Source of the DNA: Closterium sp. Naga37s-1
Lineage: Eukaryota > Streptophyta > Zygnematophyceae > Desmidiales > Closteriaceae
Direction of reading: 5' to 3'
NCBI GenBank assembly: GCA_947471745.1
Contig: CANJKZ010001028.1
Coordinates: forward strand, 1,024,501-1,088,500
DNA: 64,000 bases
Part shown: positions 33,839 to 45,200 of the stretch, piece after piece
How positions within the stretch are numbered: the stretch's first letter is position 1
Layout of the letters: each line of letters starts with the position of its first letter
Notes under the pieces: generated by a model
What the model was told of the DNA's origin: nothing
The model's database searches: none
What the model saw: only the letters and a program-made list of their open reading frames with translations
Made by a program: the position numbers and the translations under genes

Positions 33839-34564
33839 CTACCGCCCCTCGATGCAAGGAAGGCAGGGCGGGGCAGGCGAGGGCGGGAGGGGAGGCAGAG
33901 ACCTCGGGAGACCAGACACAAGGAGGCGAGAGTGCATGCCACGAAGGCGTGGCAGAGAAGGGTGACCAAGGCGGTGGTGCCACAGAAGAGTCTGGTGCGA
34001 CAGGAGGCGACACGAGCAAGGGGGTGCTACCTGACCTGACGCGGACACCTGGGCAGACGCAGCTACCTGAGGAGGATCGGTAGCCAGTGTGTACAGACTC
34101 GACCATGGATGACGAGTGAACGTGGCCGGGTGACGGCTCGTCCGTTTACACGTGCAGATCGACACACGCTGACCCCCAGGAGTGGTGGTAGTGACCATCG
34201 CATCCTGGAGGGCAGCTGTACTCACCAAGTTTGTAGAGAACGTGGGGAGGTGAAGACCCGACAGTGAGCCGGACGGAAACACCGGACACGGGAGGACAGT
34301 GGAGGAACGGGCAACGACCGGGCCCCCGGAGGGGTCAGCCAGTTGGACCGGGGCAGGTGCAGGGAGAGGAGTGAGAGTGGTGCTGTCACGAAAGAAAGAG
34401 CTTGAGGCACCTGAGTCCAGCGTGAAGGTGTGCAAGGCCTCAGCAGGCGCAGTACCAGGGAGAGTACAAGACTCACTATCACCTAGAGCAACAGCCGCTA
34501 TACCTGGGTCAGGTGGCACACATCGGTAACAGTCACCCTCAGCACTCACAGACAAAGCATACAT
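33839..34564 (-). pseudogene. Element H protease and pre-integrase domain
   Basis: A frame of about 241 residues reads MYALSVSAEGDCYRCVPPDPG, then HTFTLDSGASSSFFRDST (protease active site intact) and FSTNLVSTAALQDAM. It ends with HHRLGHPSLPRL and CLPCIEGR. It is divided from the integrase core by a stop at 33839-33841. Confidence 0.85.
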
Positions 34565-34587
34565 AGCAGAAAGGATAATATCAAAGT

Positions 34588-35977
34588 CTAGGTCAAAGAT
34601 AGCAACTCCAGACCTAAGCAGATCTGCCCAGCGAGGGCGCTCGACCTCGTCACCAAACTCAGCACGCCAAGCGTCGTCGAGCCGGGAGAAGCAGCGATGC
34701 TGAGTGTGAAGCCTCCCGCATGTCTGATCAGTACGGTCACTCGTGCGAATGACATATGGGCAGATAACACTACCCCTAGACTTCCCACGCTAAAACAACC
34801 ACTCACGAAGCTGCTGGGGCGAGTCGGTCTCGCTCCGACGCTGCTGCTGCTACCGGTGGCCACCTCCAGAACCTCCACGTTGAGCTCTAGTCCTACCGCC
34901 ACCAGTCCCACCGCCTCCACTGCCGCCACTCCCACCGCTGCCTCCACCACCGCCACTAGAGCCCCCACCCCCGCCACCAGTCCCACCACCGCCACCACCT
35001 CCACCGCAGCCACTACCTTTACTGCTGCCCCCACCACCACTCCCGCTGCCCCCTCCACCACCCCTGCCACCCTTGCCCTTGCTGCTGCGGTGCTTCGCAC
35101 TAGCAGAAGCAGCTCTGATGTCCTCAGTACCTGGGTTGTTTGCAGCAGCAGAGGCATAGGAGGGGGCAAGGGAAGAGGGGGAGCACCCCTCAAAGAAGGG
35201 CATGCGTGGAGTGCCACGAGCAGCACCTACAGCAACTGCACTAGTCTCAGCTGCGAGGAGGTGCTCCTCGAGTATTTCAACAGTGAGGGAGGTGGGGTCA
35301 AGTGAGAGAAAGTGGTCCGTGACAGAGCGAAGAGAGTCAAGGAGGCGAGTGGCTAAGAAGTAGAGGGTGATGAACATCGGGGGCGGGTTCCAATCAAGGA
35401 ACTCAGCAGGGACGGTAGCGCGGTAGCGAGCGTCATTAGTGCGCAGGTGGGAAACAAGGTCCTCTGCCGTGGCAAAGGCTAACAGATCGGGGAACATGTA
35501 GGGCAGAATCAGGCGGCCTAGAGCAGCTGTGGCAGGCGAGGAGTAGCGAGCGACTACAGTGACGTACAGTGCCTGTGCTGTCGGGTGCTGTACGAAGTGA
35601 GCGCATTCGGCTAACGGCAGGTGGTTGCGAATGGCTAAGCGGGTAGCAGCGTCGCGAGTAAGCCAATGTGAGTGAGTCGCACTGTCAGCTGTGGCGGGAG
35701 GGGCAGGAGCGGCGCCCGACGCATGGTCAAACAGCGAAACACTGTCCTTAGAATCGCTCACTAGGTACAGCTGCAGGTCGTCGAGCCACGTGTCAAACTG
35801 AATCGGTCTGCCCTCATGATCGAACGCGAGAACTCGAAGCGAAGTCAAAGTGGCGCAGCTCGCAGGAGCAGTAGTAGCAGCAGTAGCAGTAGCAGCAGTA
35901 GCAGTAGCAGCAGTAGTAGCAGTAGCAGCAGCAGCACTAGCAGCAGAGGGGCCGAGGGGCCGAGGGGGTAGGGGCAA
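34588..35977 (-). pseudogene. Element H gag
   Basis: The frame from 35977 to 34850 contains the capsid (LRVLAFDHEGRPIQFDTWLD and ITLYFLATRLLDSLRSVTDH) and then a glycine/serine-rich region. A shift near 34850 precedes the Cys/His motif (CPYVIRTSDRTDQT, then CGRLHTQHRCF) at about 34770-34690. The likely start codon is not certain, because the usual MAS start is replaced by Thr/Ala-rich sequence. Confidence 0.82.
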
Positions 35978-36790
35978 TGGGCCGCAGGGCCAAGGGGCAA
36001 CGGGCCTGAGGGGCCGAGGGGCAACGGGCCCGGGGCGCGCGGGCTGGAGTCGATTGGGCCAGACGCGAGGGCTAGGGGCGACGGGGCCGGGCGCGCTGTC
36101 TAGGGTCGACTGGGCCGGGGCGCGCGGGCTAGGGGCTGACTGGGCCGTGGCGCTAGGGCTAGGGGCGTCGGGGCCGAGGCGCTCGGGCTAGGGTCGACGG
36201 GGCCGGGGCGCTCGGGCTAGGGTCGACGGGGCGAGGCGCGAGGGTTAGGGGCGACGGGGCCGGGCGCGTGGGCTAGGGTCGACGGGGCCGGGGCGCGCAG
36301 GCTAGGGGTCGACGGGGCCGGGCGCGCGGGCTAGGGGTCGATGGGGGCGGGCGCGCGGGCTAGGGGTCGACGGGGCCGGGCGCGAGGGCTAGGGGTCGAC
36401 GGGCCGAGGCGCGCGGGCTAGGGGTCGACGGGGCCGGGCGAGCGGGCTAGGGGTCGACGGGCTGGGGCTCTCGGGCTAGGGGTCGACGGGGCCAGGTGCG
36501 CAGGCTAGGGGTCGACGGGCCGGGCGCGAGGGCTAGGGGTCGACAGGGCCGAGCGCGCGGGCTAGGGGTCGACGGGGCCGGGCGCGAGGGCTAGGGGTCG
36601 AGGAGCCGGGGCGCGCGGGCTAGGGGTCGACGGGTCGGGCGCTCGAGCTAGGGGTCGACGGGCCGGGGCGCGCGGGCTAGGGGCAAAGGGCCGGGAAGAC
36701 GGGCCAAGGGGCGCTCTGGCTAGGGCCTACGGGCCGGGCTAGGAGCGACGGGCCTAGGGACGACGGGCCAAGGGGCGACACGAGGGTCGC
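35960..36790 (-). repeat. Element H 5' leader, about 30-bp GC-rich tandem repeat
   Basis: More than 15 degenerate units of the form ggggccgggcgcgcgggcta followed by ggggtcgac run from 36040 to 36680. Simpler gggcc units flank them. The unit differs from the leaders of C, D and Z. No protein is supported. Confidence 0.85.
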
Positions 36791-37031
36791 TAGGAGCACT
36801 GCAGTGGTGGGCAGGGCTGACGTTTCGTTTTAGGCCTCCCTGATTCCCGGAAAAAAATTCCCCCTCTATTATGATTGCACATTTTTCACAGGGAAGCTAC
36901 CCTGATAGCTCAGTGTCGAACAAAGTCCTAGTCTGATCCGTCAGGGTTCACAGCTCAAAATCAGGGTTGCTATTAACATTGCACTACACTTCAAAATGAC
37001 TGATACAACAACTTCAACTTTCCTACACTAT
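36791..37031. other. AT-rich spacer downstream of the hAT-like gene
   Basis: No gene is seen. It contains several ccctga/tcaggg motifs in both orientations (for example cagggaagctaccctg at 36879-36894). Comparable motifs occur at 52250-52640 next to the second hAT-like sequence. They could be transposon-end remnants, but no matching terminal inverted repeat was established. Confidence 0.5.
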
Positions 37032-40000
37032 CTAGTGCACGGGTTTTTCAATGAAGTACACCTCCTCTACGTCCTCATCGTCTGACAGGTAAGGGTTGTC
37101 CTCTTCCACAACCTCCTGATCGTCGGCCAAGTCCTGTTCCACTTCATCGTCCTCCTCCTCCTCCTCCCCCTCGTCCTCGTTCTCCCCCGCAGTTCCAGCA
37201 GCCACAGCTTCACCCTCCTTCTGCTTCCCCTTCCTCTCCCTCTCTGCCACGGCCAACTTCAGGCTCTTCACAGGGCGCCTCCTCCGCATGGACCTCCACA
37301 CCTCCAGTGCCTCCGGCCATTCCATCTCGTACTTCAGGAGCGATATCTGCATCAGCTCCCCCAGACGCGCGTTGCAGAGCGCTCCACGCACCCAGGACTT
37401 GATGATGTTCTGCCTGGAGAACCCCCTCTCGCACTCCACGGTGGAGAGGGGAAGCACAGCCAGCGCCTGCCACAGCAGGATGAGGTTGGGCCATCTCCTG
37501 CCAGGCACATTCGAAACACAACAAAACATGTAAAAGTATCAACAAGTTAATAAATCAACAAGTTGGAATTCAACATGTTAATAATCACCAACATAAAAAT
37601 CAAATAGGTAAAAAACTCGTACGCATGCAGTGGCCTACCTCTTTGAGTCTACGCTCCCAAGAAAGTTGTTAAGGCCCTGGGCAAAGCTCTCCATCTCATG
37701 GTGTGACTCCATGATCGCGCAGAATGTCGGGAGCTCCCTCTCTGCTGCTTTGAGGTCGAATCCCGGCAGCCTGTGGCGGAAGAGCCTGCTGCATCCGTGT
37801 AGCCACTCCTTGCACTTCTTCTCTCGCTGGGCCTTGATCTTCGGCCACTTCCCCGCCCGGAACAGCTTCCTCGGGCCCAGCTTCCCAATGTCATCCAGCC
37901 GTTCGTTCAGGTTGTCCACGCAGTCGCGGGCAAATTGGCGGCACAGCTTCACGCAGTCTGCGTAGGTGCTTCCCTGCTTGTGGCCCTTCAGCTTCCTCTC
38001 ATGCATGGTGTAGAGGTGGTTGATTGGGCGTCCCTCTCTGTCCACGCCTTGAACCCAGACCTGCTTGCCTCCACCCTCCTTGTGGACCTTGAGGAAGTTT
38101 ACCAGCCAGCTCTTCCCCTCGCCCCCGAACGGTTTGTTTGTCGTCAAGTAGCGCTCTGTCAGGTCACCCGTGGTGGACTCAATAGTCTTCGAAATCTCAG
38201 TCACATCCAGCCGTCACACATGCAATCAACAACAAGGAGTAGGATTAGCAAAAGTGTAGGATTACACTTCCCATCTCAACATTATACTAGCATTCAATCT
38301 CACCTCACGCCTCTGGAAGCAGCGGTTGAGGTCGTTCATGTCGGCCAGAATGTCGGCCAGGAAAAACAAACAGAACTGGAACTTGTAGCACGTCACAATC
38401 TCGTAGGCCTTGTGGTTGTGCTCCCAGAGCAGCACGATGCAAGCGCCGAGGACCTTGCACAGCCTTCGCACCGCATCACCTCGTGACAGCCATCGAACCG
38501 TGTGGATTTCTTGGACCTCGAGGTTTGTCTGGTAGATCACTCGCTGAAGGTACTTGAAGCACTGACTCCACACGCTTGAGTTTCCGAGAAGCGTCGCCAC
38601 TGTGCGCACCACCTTGTCGACCATGCCAAGGTCCTCGTTTGACTCAGCGGCGTCCTTCACAGCCAACGCCTCACTGTAGGATGCAGGGAATACAAATCAA
38701 GAGGTAATTGGTTAATCTTATACATAGAAAACCACACCAACTAGGAAACTTGATACACACCGGTGGGCGATGCAGTGGCATGAAAACAGGTGCGGAACGT
38801 GTTCCCGAAGACGCGCCACCAATCCGTTTTCTTTCCCGGTCATGACCGACGCCCCATCCGTGCTGATGCCGACGATCTTGGACACATCGACGGCTGCGGA
38901 GCGGAGATGGTTCAGAAGCACCTCGAACAGAGACCCTGCATCACACCGCTCAACCGTCAGCAATGTAAAGAACTCGCATGCGATTTGGCGATTCTTAAAA
39001 AACGTAAGGTACACAATCATGTGTTTCCCTCGCGTTCGGTCTGTGCTCTCGTCGCACTGAATGCCCAGGAAGGGGGATGCCAGGATGTGGTCCATCTGGA
39101 CCCGAGTGAGGTATGTACTGATGCTGTGAACCATTTGTTGGAACCCGTATCTGCACAGAGGAGAATAAAATGGTCAGGATCGTGATAAAAAAACCACATG
39201 TCACATATGTCCAGCTGCAATCTAACGGTAAGATTAAATACCGTGTCAGATACATGCCGTAAGATTGTCGAGGAATGTCTGGCGTGTCCTGCTCCGCAAG
39301 ATGCCGCATCAGCTTCGGAAACATGCTAATCGGCGCGTCGCACTGGCACAGGAACTGCGTAGACCGCATGAGACGAATCGCGCGCCGCCCCTCGACGTCG
39401 GAGTTGATGAAGTCAAAAATCGCCTGCTGGCCCTCGCGGATGCCCGCCGCAAGCTTCAACTGCCGATCCACCGCCGCCTTGTGTGCGTCCGTATGCTCGT
39501 GCGCCCTGAACGACTGTGTCTGCAAGTCACGGCCACCGTCGTCACCTTGCATGGCGTACCTCGTGTTCCCCTTCGCGTACGACATGCAGATGGAGCACTT
39601 CACGTATGGAAAACCGTCCTTGGTCTTCCCAAACACCAGCCAGGAAAAGTGTTGCGACCACTTCGTCTCGTAGTTAATACTCGCCTCAAGGTACACCTGC
39701 TCTCGCAGCTGCATCTTGGTGAGTGCGGGCGAGCCGGTATCCGCGCGCACAGGGATGTCAACTTCCTCCGGTTGCTCAGCTTCTTTGTCATTGTCAGGCG
39801 GTGGAATACGGCGGCCTCCGACGACCAGAGTACTCTGCGCCCACTTCCCATTTCGCGCTCGCTTGGGAGTGGAAGAAGCCGACGGCGGGCCAACAGACAC
39901 ACGCACCGTGCTTGGAGTGGGGCTAGGCAATGGCGGTGGGGGATCTTTGCTGCAAGAAGCAACAGCCGGGGGTAGAGTGAAGGCGACAGGATGTGGAGAA

Positions 40001-40218
40001 TCAGAAGGAGTAGGGGTTACTCTAGCAGCAGAGTCATGAACCGTAGACCTAGGAGGTTCTGGTGTCACCGGAGCACCGGTAGCTCTAAGAAAATCGAGCC
40101 CAGACCGGGGATCATCTGATGCTTTCTCCGGCAAGGCTTGCGCTGTTGGTTTTGCCGGTAAAGGTGGCTCGTCAGGGCCAGTCTGAGGAGCATCTTCGTC
40201 GGCCGGCAGGGCCTCCAT
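37032..40218 (-). CDS. hAT-superfamily transposase-like protein, five exons, 919 aa predicted
   Basis: Joined on the - strand, exons 40218-39242, 39150-38761, 38673-38304, about 38195-37639 and 37497-37032 keep one frame with GT-AG junctions. The exon 4 acceptor is the least certain. The N-terminus is Pro/Ser-rich (residues 1-180). A zinc-finger-like segment follows (KCSICMSYAKG to HEHTDAH), then LMRSTQFLCQCDAPISMFPKL. Exon 2 holds CDESTD and STDGASVMTGKENGL, the RNase H-like core region of hAT transposases. Exon 5 holds the hAT dimerisation motif (LAVLPLSTVECERGFS). The C-terminus is acidic. The protein resembles the ZNF862/C17orf113-type hAT-derived group. Whether it is a mobile transposase or a domesticated gene cannot be told: no clear terminal inverted repeats or 8-bp target duplication were found. 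Confidence 0.82.
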
Positions 40219-40789
40219 GGCGGCGAGCTAGGGGAAAGATGGAGCGAGAGGAAAGTGTGATACTGAACGAAAAGCGGGAAGCGAAGGAAGCCTGGCTCTG
40301 GGTAGGGGGAAGGAAAGGAAGGTTGGAGATGGCGGGGTCATCACGAAACCACCGCGGCGTGATGCCACAAGGTTGATGGCAACATTCGTCAATGAATTCG
40401 GCCGTAGATGCAAGGCCGAATTCATTCAAGGACTGCTTAGCTGCCAGCGCATACTGTCAACATGCCGTTCTGGCGAATGGCAGAGGCATGCTGTGCACTG
40501 CGAGGTGCGCATGGCAGCAACGTATCATAGATTTGGGTGCGTTGTCACTGTTGACAGCTGTCTTTACAGCACGGTGTTGGAATTCGGTGTCGTTATTACG
40601 TCAGTCCACCGCGTGAACGGGGTACCTCACATGGGGCCACGCGAAGTAATGATTACGCACAAGGGGGGGGGTTATCGAAAGGAAACTTTGAGGAACCTTC
40701 GTCCCAATACCCTCGCATTCAGGGTCCACCGAACGCATACTCTGCATAGACATAGTCCGCAAGTACACTACTCTGAGTCTAGTTATAAG
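40219..40789. promoter_or_regulatory. Region upstream of the hAT-like gene
   Basis: There is no supported coding sequence. It should contain the promoter and 5' untranslated region of the hAT-like gene, which is read leftwards. A short inverted pair (gaattcggcc at 40394-40403 and ggccgaattc at 40412-40421) and a run of nine g (about 40662-40670) are visible. Confidence 0.4.
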
Positions 40790-41222
40790 ATTTCAGGGTT
40801 CGTGCCTCGGGGGTGCTGCTGTCTCTTGGGCGAGCCAGAGGATTCGTTGCGCCACCCTCTCCTCCACTGAGTCTGAGTATGTTGCTGCTGTGGAGGCTGG
40901 GAAGGAGGCGCGCAGGCTGCGCTTCCTACTGGCTGAGTTTCAACTGCTGAGGAGTGAGGAGGCCACTACTCTTTTTGTAGACAGCTCCTCTGCCATTTCA
41001 GTGGCAGGTGGCATGGGGCTCAAGGGGAGCCTCAAGCACATGGAGCGTCGTCACATGTGGCTGCAGCACATGGTCAAGCGCAGGAAGCTGCAGCTGCAGT
41101 ACATCCCTACGAGCGAGCACCCTGCTGACTACCTTACCAAGGCGTTGCATTTCCCCGCCTTCAGCCGTTGCTTCGAGGCTGTGGGGCAGGTGAGGCGCTC
41201 GAGCGAGGGGAGTGAGACCTAG
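40790..41222 (+). pseudogene. RNase H C-terminal fragment of another Ty1/copia element
   Basis: The + strand frame reads CLGGAAVSWASQRIRCATLS, then STESEYVAAVEAGKEARRL, LFVDSSSAISVA, HMERRHMWLQ and HPADYLTKAL to a tag at 41220. This is the end of a copia RNase H domain with its typical STESEY segment. All of the element upstream is missing. The lineage differs from A, C and D. Confidence 0.88.
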
Positions 41223-41386
41223 ACACTCCATGATGTGGATGGTGCCATGGCCTATCCATGGCTGGTGCGGTGCGTGTTTGCACTTTGAGAGTGCTTCGTT
41301 TGTGTGTGTTTCCCTTTGTTTTTGCGTGTATGCGTGTATGCATGCCCTGTGATTATAAAGGCCCTTGCTGTAGTATGGCAGGGGAG

Positions 41387-41927
41387 TGTTAGAGGGCCCT
41401 ACGACAGCAAGGGCTCTCGACGACCGTTTGACTTGGCAGGTCGACTATGAAAGACCAAGACGAGCAGTCCAGCACCGACCCTATGATATGGCAATGGTTG
41501 CGTAGTGACGCGATGTGACAACGGCAGCACTAAACAGTCATTGCTGGGGTGGTGTTAGTCTAGGGAAATCGTGGGCATGCTTCTTGGGTGGTCTTGGTGG
41601 TTGTGGGTGATTCTCTGTGAGTCTCGCCATTTCTAGTTGTGCTGGGAGAATTGGCGAGCTCGGCATTGACTTCCCTGCTGAGTTGGGTTGGGAAGTTGAC
41701 GAGGCGCGTTCGCTCACCCACACACCACTTTCGTGGGGTTGGGTTACTGCGCAGCGCCACGCCAACTTTGTGAAACCTTCCTGTAGCCTATATCTAGTTG
41801 TGTGTTTGCTTTTGTATTCATAATTGATATTGCAATTCTACTTGGCCCAAAGGCTACTTCAATCCAATCCTCACTAAGTCCTTAGAGGCATACTCTACCG
41901 AAACTCTACCAAGTTGCTGGCGCAACA
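41387..41927 (+). repeat. Putative 3' LTR of the 5'-truncated copia element, about 541 bp
   Basis: A purine tract (ggcaggggag) ends at 41386 and the next bases are tgttagaggg. The proposed end is ggcgcaaca at 41927, giving tgtt...aaca termini. The second LTR is absent, so the 3' boundary is a best guess. It ends about 320 bp before the start codon of the GT61 gene. Confidence 0.65.
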
Positions 41928-42247
41928 TCATTCTTATAGCAGAAACTCTCTCGTTATCGCTACGCTCTCTAATATATTCCTTCAACATGCGCAATCCTTT
42001 CAGCGCGTCTGCCGCTTCCTGCCCCTCCCTCCACCACTCATTCCTTCTCCGCCCGTCCAGCGGCTGCGACCTCTCTCACATTTGGTACTAGATCCGCTAC
42101 CTCAATCGTTATCGACCTCTCTCACATTAACGTTCTCGTTTTCTCTATCAGTGCAATACCTGCCTCTGCCCGCGCCACTCGTCGCCCCGCGCCAGGCCTC
42201 GCGAATGCGGCGGCAGCCGCCATTATAGTTCGCGTCCGCTCCGCGCC
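41928..42247 (+). promoter_or_regulatory. 5' flank of the GT61 gene
   Basis: This is a pyrimidine-rich stretch without a long frame. A duplicated cgacctctctcacatt (about 42067-42083 and 42111-42127) is visible. It is the only sequence between the upstream LTR and the start codon, so the promoter is either here or inside that LTR. Confidence 0.45.
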
Positions 42248-45200
42248 ATGCAGCGGCCGATCGCGGGGCGGCTGAAGCACGCGGCGGGGTCGACGCCGCT
42301 CGTGGTCGTCGCAGACGACGTGCCGCCCATCAGGATCGCGGAGCGCCGTGCGATCGACCACCTGAGCGATCTCGACCATCCACGTGGCTCCCCGCTCGCC
42401 AGCGGCAAGCACGCCAGCCCGCAAGCCGCCGTCTTCCGCGCGGTCGCCGCCACCGGCGGCGTCGCCTCCCCGGTCGCCGCCTTCTCCCCCGCGGCGCTCT
42501 CCCGTGAGTTCGCGCTCGCCGCCGGCAGCCACTTCCACGGCGGCCCCGCGCACGCGGGGCACAGCGCACACGCAGGCCATGGGGTGGGGGGAAGCGGGCC
42601 GGTGGGTACGGAGAGGGCGGGCGGGGGCGCGGTGGTGTCGAACGTGGCGGTGGTGGCGGTGCTGCTGCTGCTGCTGAACCTGTCGACCATCTACCTCTTC
42701 TTCCAGTCCGGCCTCTCCTCGCGCTCCCTCTCCGCCGCCTCCGCCGACATCCGCCTGCGCAGCGGACCGCAGGAGCGCGCCATGGCGCACCACGCCGCGC
42801 TCTCCAGCGACCCCCCCGCCCGCGCACGGTACGGCGCTGGCGTGCACTGGCATGAGCTGGCATGAGCTGGCATGAGCTGAAATGAGCTGGCATGAGCTGG
42901 CGTGCAATGGCATGAGCTGGCGTGCACTGGCATGAGCTGGCATGAGCTGGCATGCGCTGGCATGAGCTGGCAGGCCGTACGCGCTGCTTGGTGTGCTGCG
43001 CCTTGCCACCTCTGCTGCTTGTCACCGCATTGCATTGCATGCCACCGCGCCATGAACAGCCCCATGGTGCCTCTCCCACCCACCCATCCCCAGCACGCAT
43101 GCAGGGGGCGTGGCGGGCAATAGTCCCATGGTGCCTCTCCCACCCATCTCCCTCCCCACCACCTCCCCTCCCCATTCTCATTACCACCCTTCCTCCTCTC
43201 TCCCTCCCAGCACGCACGCAGGGGGCGGGGCAGGCAGCAATCCGGTGCAGGCGGAGGGGGGGGCGGGCATGGGGAGGGGCGTGGGGGCGCACTTGAGCTT
43301 GGCAGTGAGGGCGCGGGAGACGGTGAACGGGCGGCTGTTCCACATCGCACCGGGGCTGGCGGCCAGCAAGGTGCCCTGGAACGCCACCGACAACTCCTTC
43401 CTGCTCTCCCTCGTACGTCCTTCCTGCTCTCCCTCGTACGTCCTTCCTGCTCTCCCTCGTACGTCCTTCCTCCTCTCCCTCGTACGTCCTTCCTCCTCTC
43501 CCTCGTACGTTTCAAGCCTCTCTTAGCCTGCGGCTAAGTGTGAATTGCACAGCAGCTTAAGGTGAGGTTGTACTATATTGCTGTTTGTTTCTTGTACTCG
43601 TACTTTCGTTTGTGTGCTTGGAATGTACTGTACATATATGGAGCCGAGCAGGGTGTGGAACCTCAAGGAAATTGGTGGGGGCAGGGGCGAATTCGATTCA
43701 GAGAATGCAATTCCAGCTGGAAGTCGGTGCATGCCTAGTGGGCCACTGGGACCCAGCTAGCACCTAGAAGCTATCTCGAGCAGCACTGCTGCTACGTGAC
43801 TTGCCAACTAGAGTTAGCTTGTGGGACAAGCAACCTAGGCAGAAGGATGGTTGGGACTTAGGCAGGGGAGGATACCTGCTCCGTGCTTTTTGCTTGTTTG
43901 TTTCTCGTAATACTGCAATTCGTTTTCCAAAAACCACGGAGGCAAGCAGTTAAGAGAAGCTCAGGCAAACTGACGGAGCCCTTGCGAGGGAGAGAATTTA
44001 GTCTTGTTGCAAACAAGCAAAAAGGGGCTGGTAGAGGAGCGTACGAGCGCAGAGGCCCGGTGTTAGCCACGGAGTTGGGGCCGTGGGGCATGAATGATAC
44101 TGATCCAGATCTACACATCCATCAGTTGCGGTCGGGACAGAGGTATCCCGCTAGGACTATGGAAGGTCAGGGACAGAGGTATCCCGCTAGGACTATGGAA
44201 GGTCAGGGACAGCCGCCGGTGAAGCCTGGATTTCGTGCAGATGGAGGAGTTAACGAAACGCAGGGAGGAAAGGACCCTGATCTGCCGAAGGAGGGTGCGA
44301 ATTGCCAGGAGAAATTGCCTAGCTCGGTGCACAACTCGCCAGGACGACATAGCGAGGCGAGATCTGGGCAGGAGGGATCGCAGCAAGGAACGCCTGAGCG
44401 CGGCGATGCGCACAGACGGGAAGCAGAGCAGAACTTCAGAGAGGAGAATTTCCGTGGTCTCTCCGGAGGGCGCAATGCCACCAGGGGGCCCGAGCAAGGG
44501 GGTTGGCCTGCAGGAGGCAGAGAGAGGGAAGCTGCAAGCTGGGGGACGGGGAAATCTATGAACACGGCGCCTCCAAAGATCGAAATACCAGACCGCTTCT
44601 CAGGGGCACCAGGTGAAGAGCCAACACTGAAGAACTACCTTATGATGATTGATGATATACGGTACACCTGGGAGAGAGAGGGGTTAGATCCGATAGAATT
44701 TTTTAGAGGACTGGGAAGGACACTGAAGGGGGAGGCACTGACACACCACAGAGTGGAGCGACAGGGGCTGTTGATGCAGTGCAAGAATGGGGACTTCGAT
44801 CACGGACAGATTTTTGGACACGCTGCGCGAGCAGTTCCCCGGGCACTCAGCTGAGCGTATGATAGAGTTTCAAGACTTTAAAAGGGGACGGGCCGAGTCG
44901 TTGTTGGCATACTACAACCGGCTGCTGGAGCTGGCTGAGGATATGGGCTGCCTTGAGGAACGTACCTTGGTGACGAAATTCCTGGGGGGGCTGGAGGAGG
45001 AGCTGATGAACGAAATGAAAACGCTTCTGTACGCTTTGGGGATGAAGGCGAGACTCAGGCAGGTGTATCAAGTGGCGAAAGAAGTGGAGGAAGGGCGGAG
45101 GTTCTTTGAAGGCTTGAGAGGAGCAAGCTCCAGCCGCGCAAACGAGCGAAGGAGACCTGCCTGGGCAGCAGCTGAAGGAAAGAGGGGGGAGGAAGAGCGT

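Larger units (their letters stand above)
29752..36790 (-). mobile_element. Element H: family 2 Ty1/copia element, 5' LTR missing
   Basis: On the - strand the order is leader, gag (FDHEGRPIQFDTW type), protease, integrase, linker, RT, RNase H and 3' LTR. The leader runs to about 36790 and then passes into unrelated AT-rich sequence. No primer site or 5' LTR is present, so it is 5'-truncated. The YVDD Tyr is a stop, and several other frame breaks exist. Confidence 0.88.

Noticed and set aside
40660-40672. g-run and open frame at 40373-40870 as a gene upstream of the RNase H fragment
   Set aside because: It has no recognisable domain, and it overlaps the supported RNase H frame in another phase.
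42122-43515. Arg/Gly-rich frames opposite GT61 exon 1 and intron 1
   Set aside because: They are antisense to a supported exon with a membrane segment, driven by GC composition.
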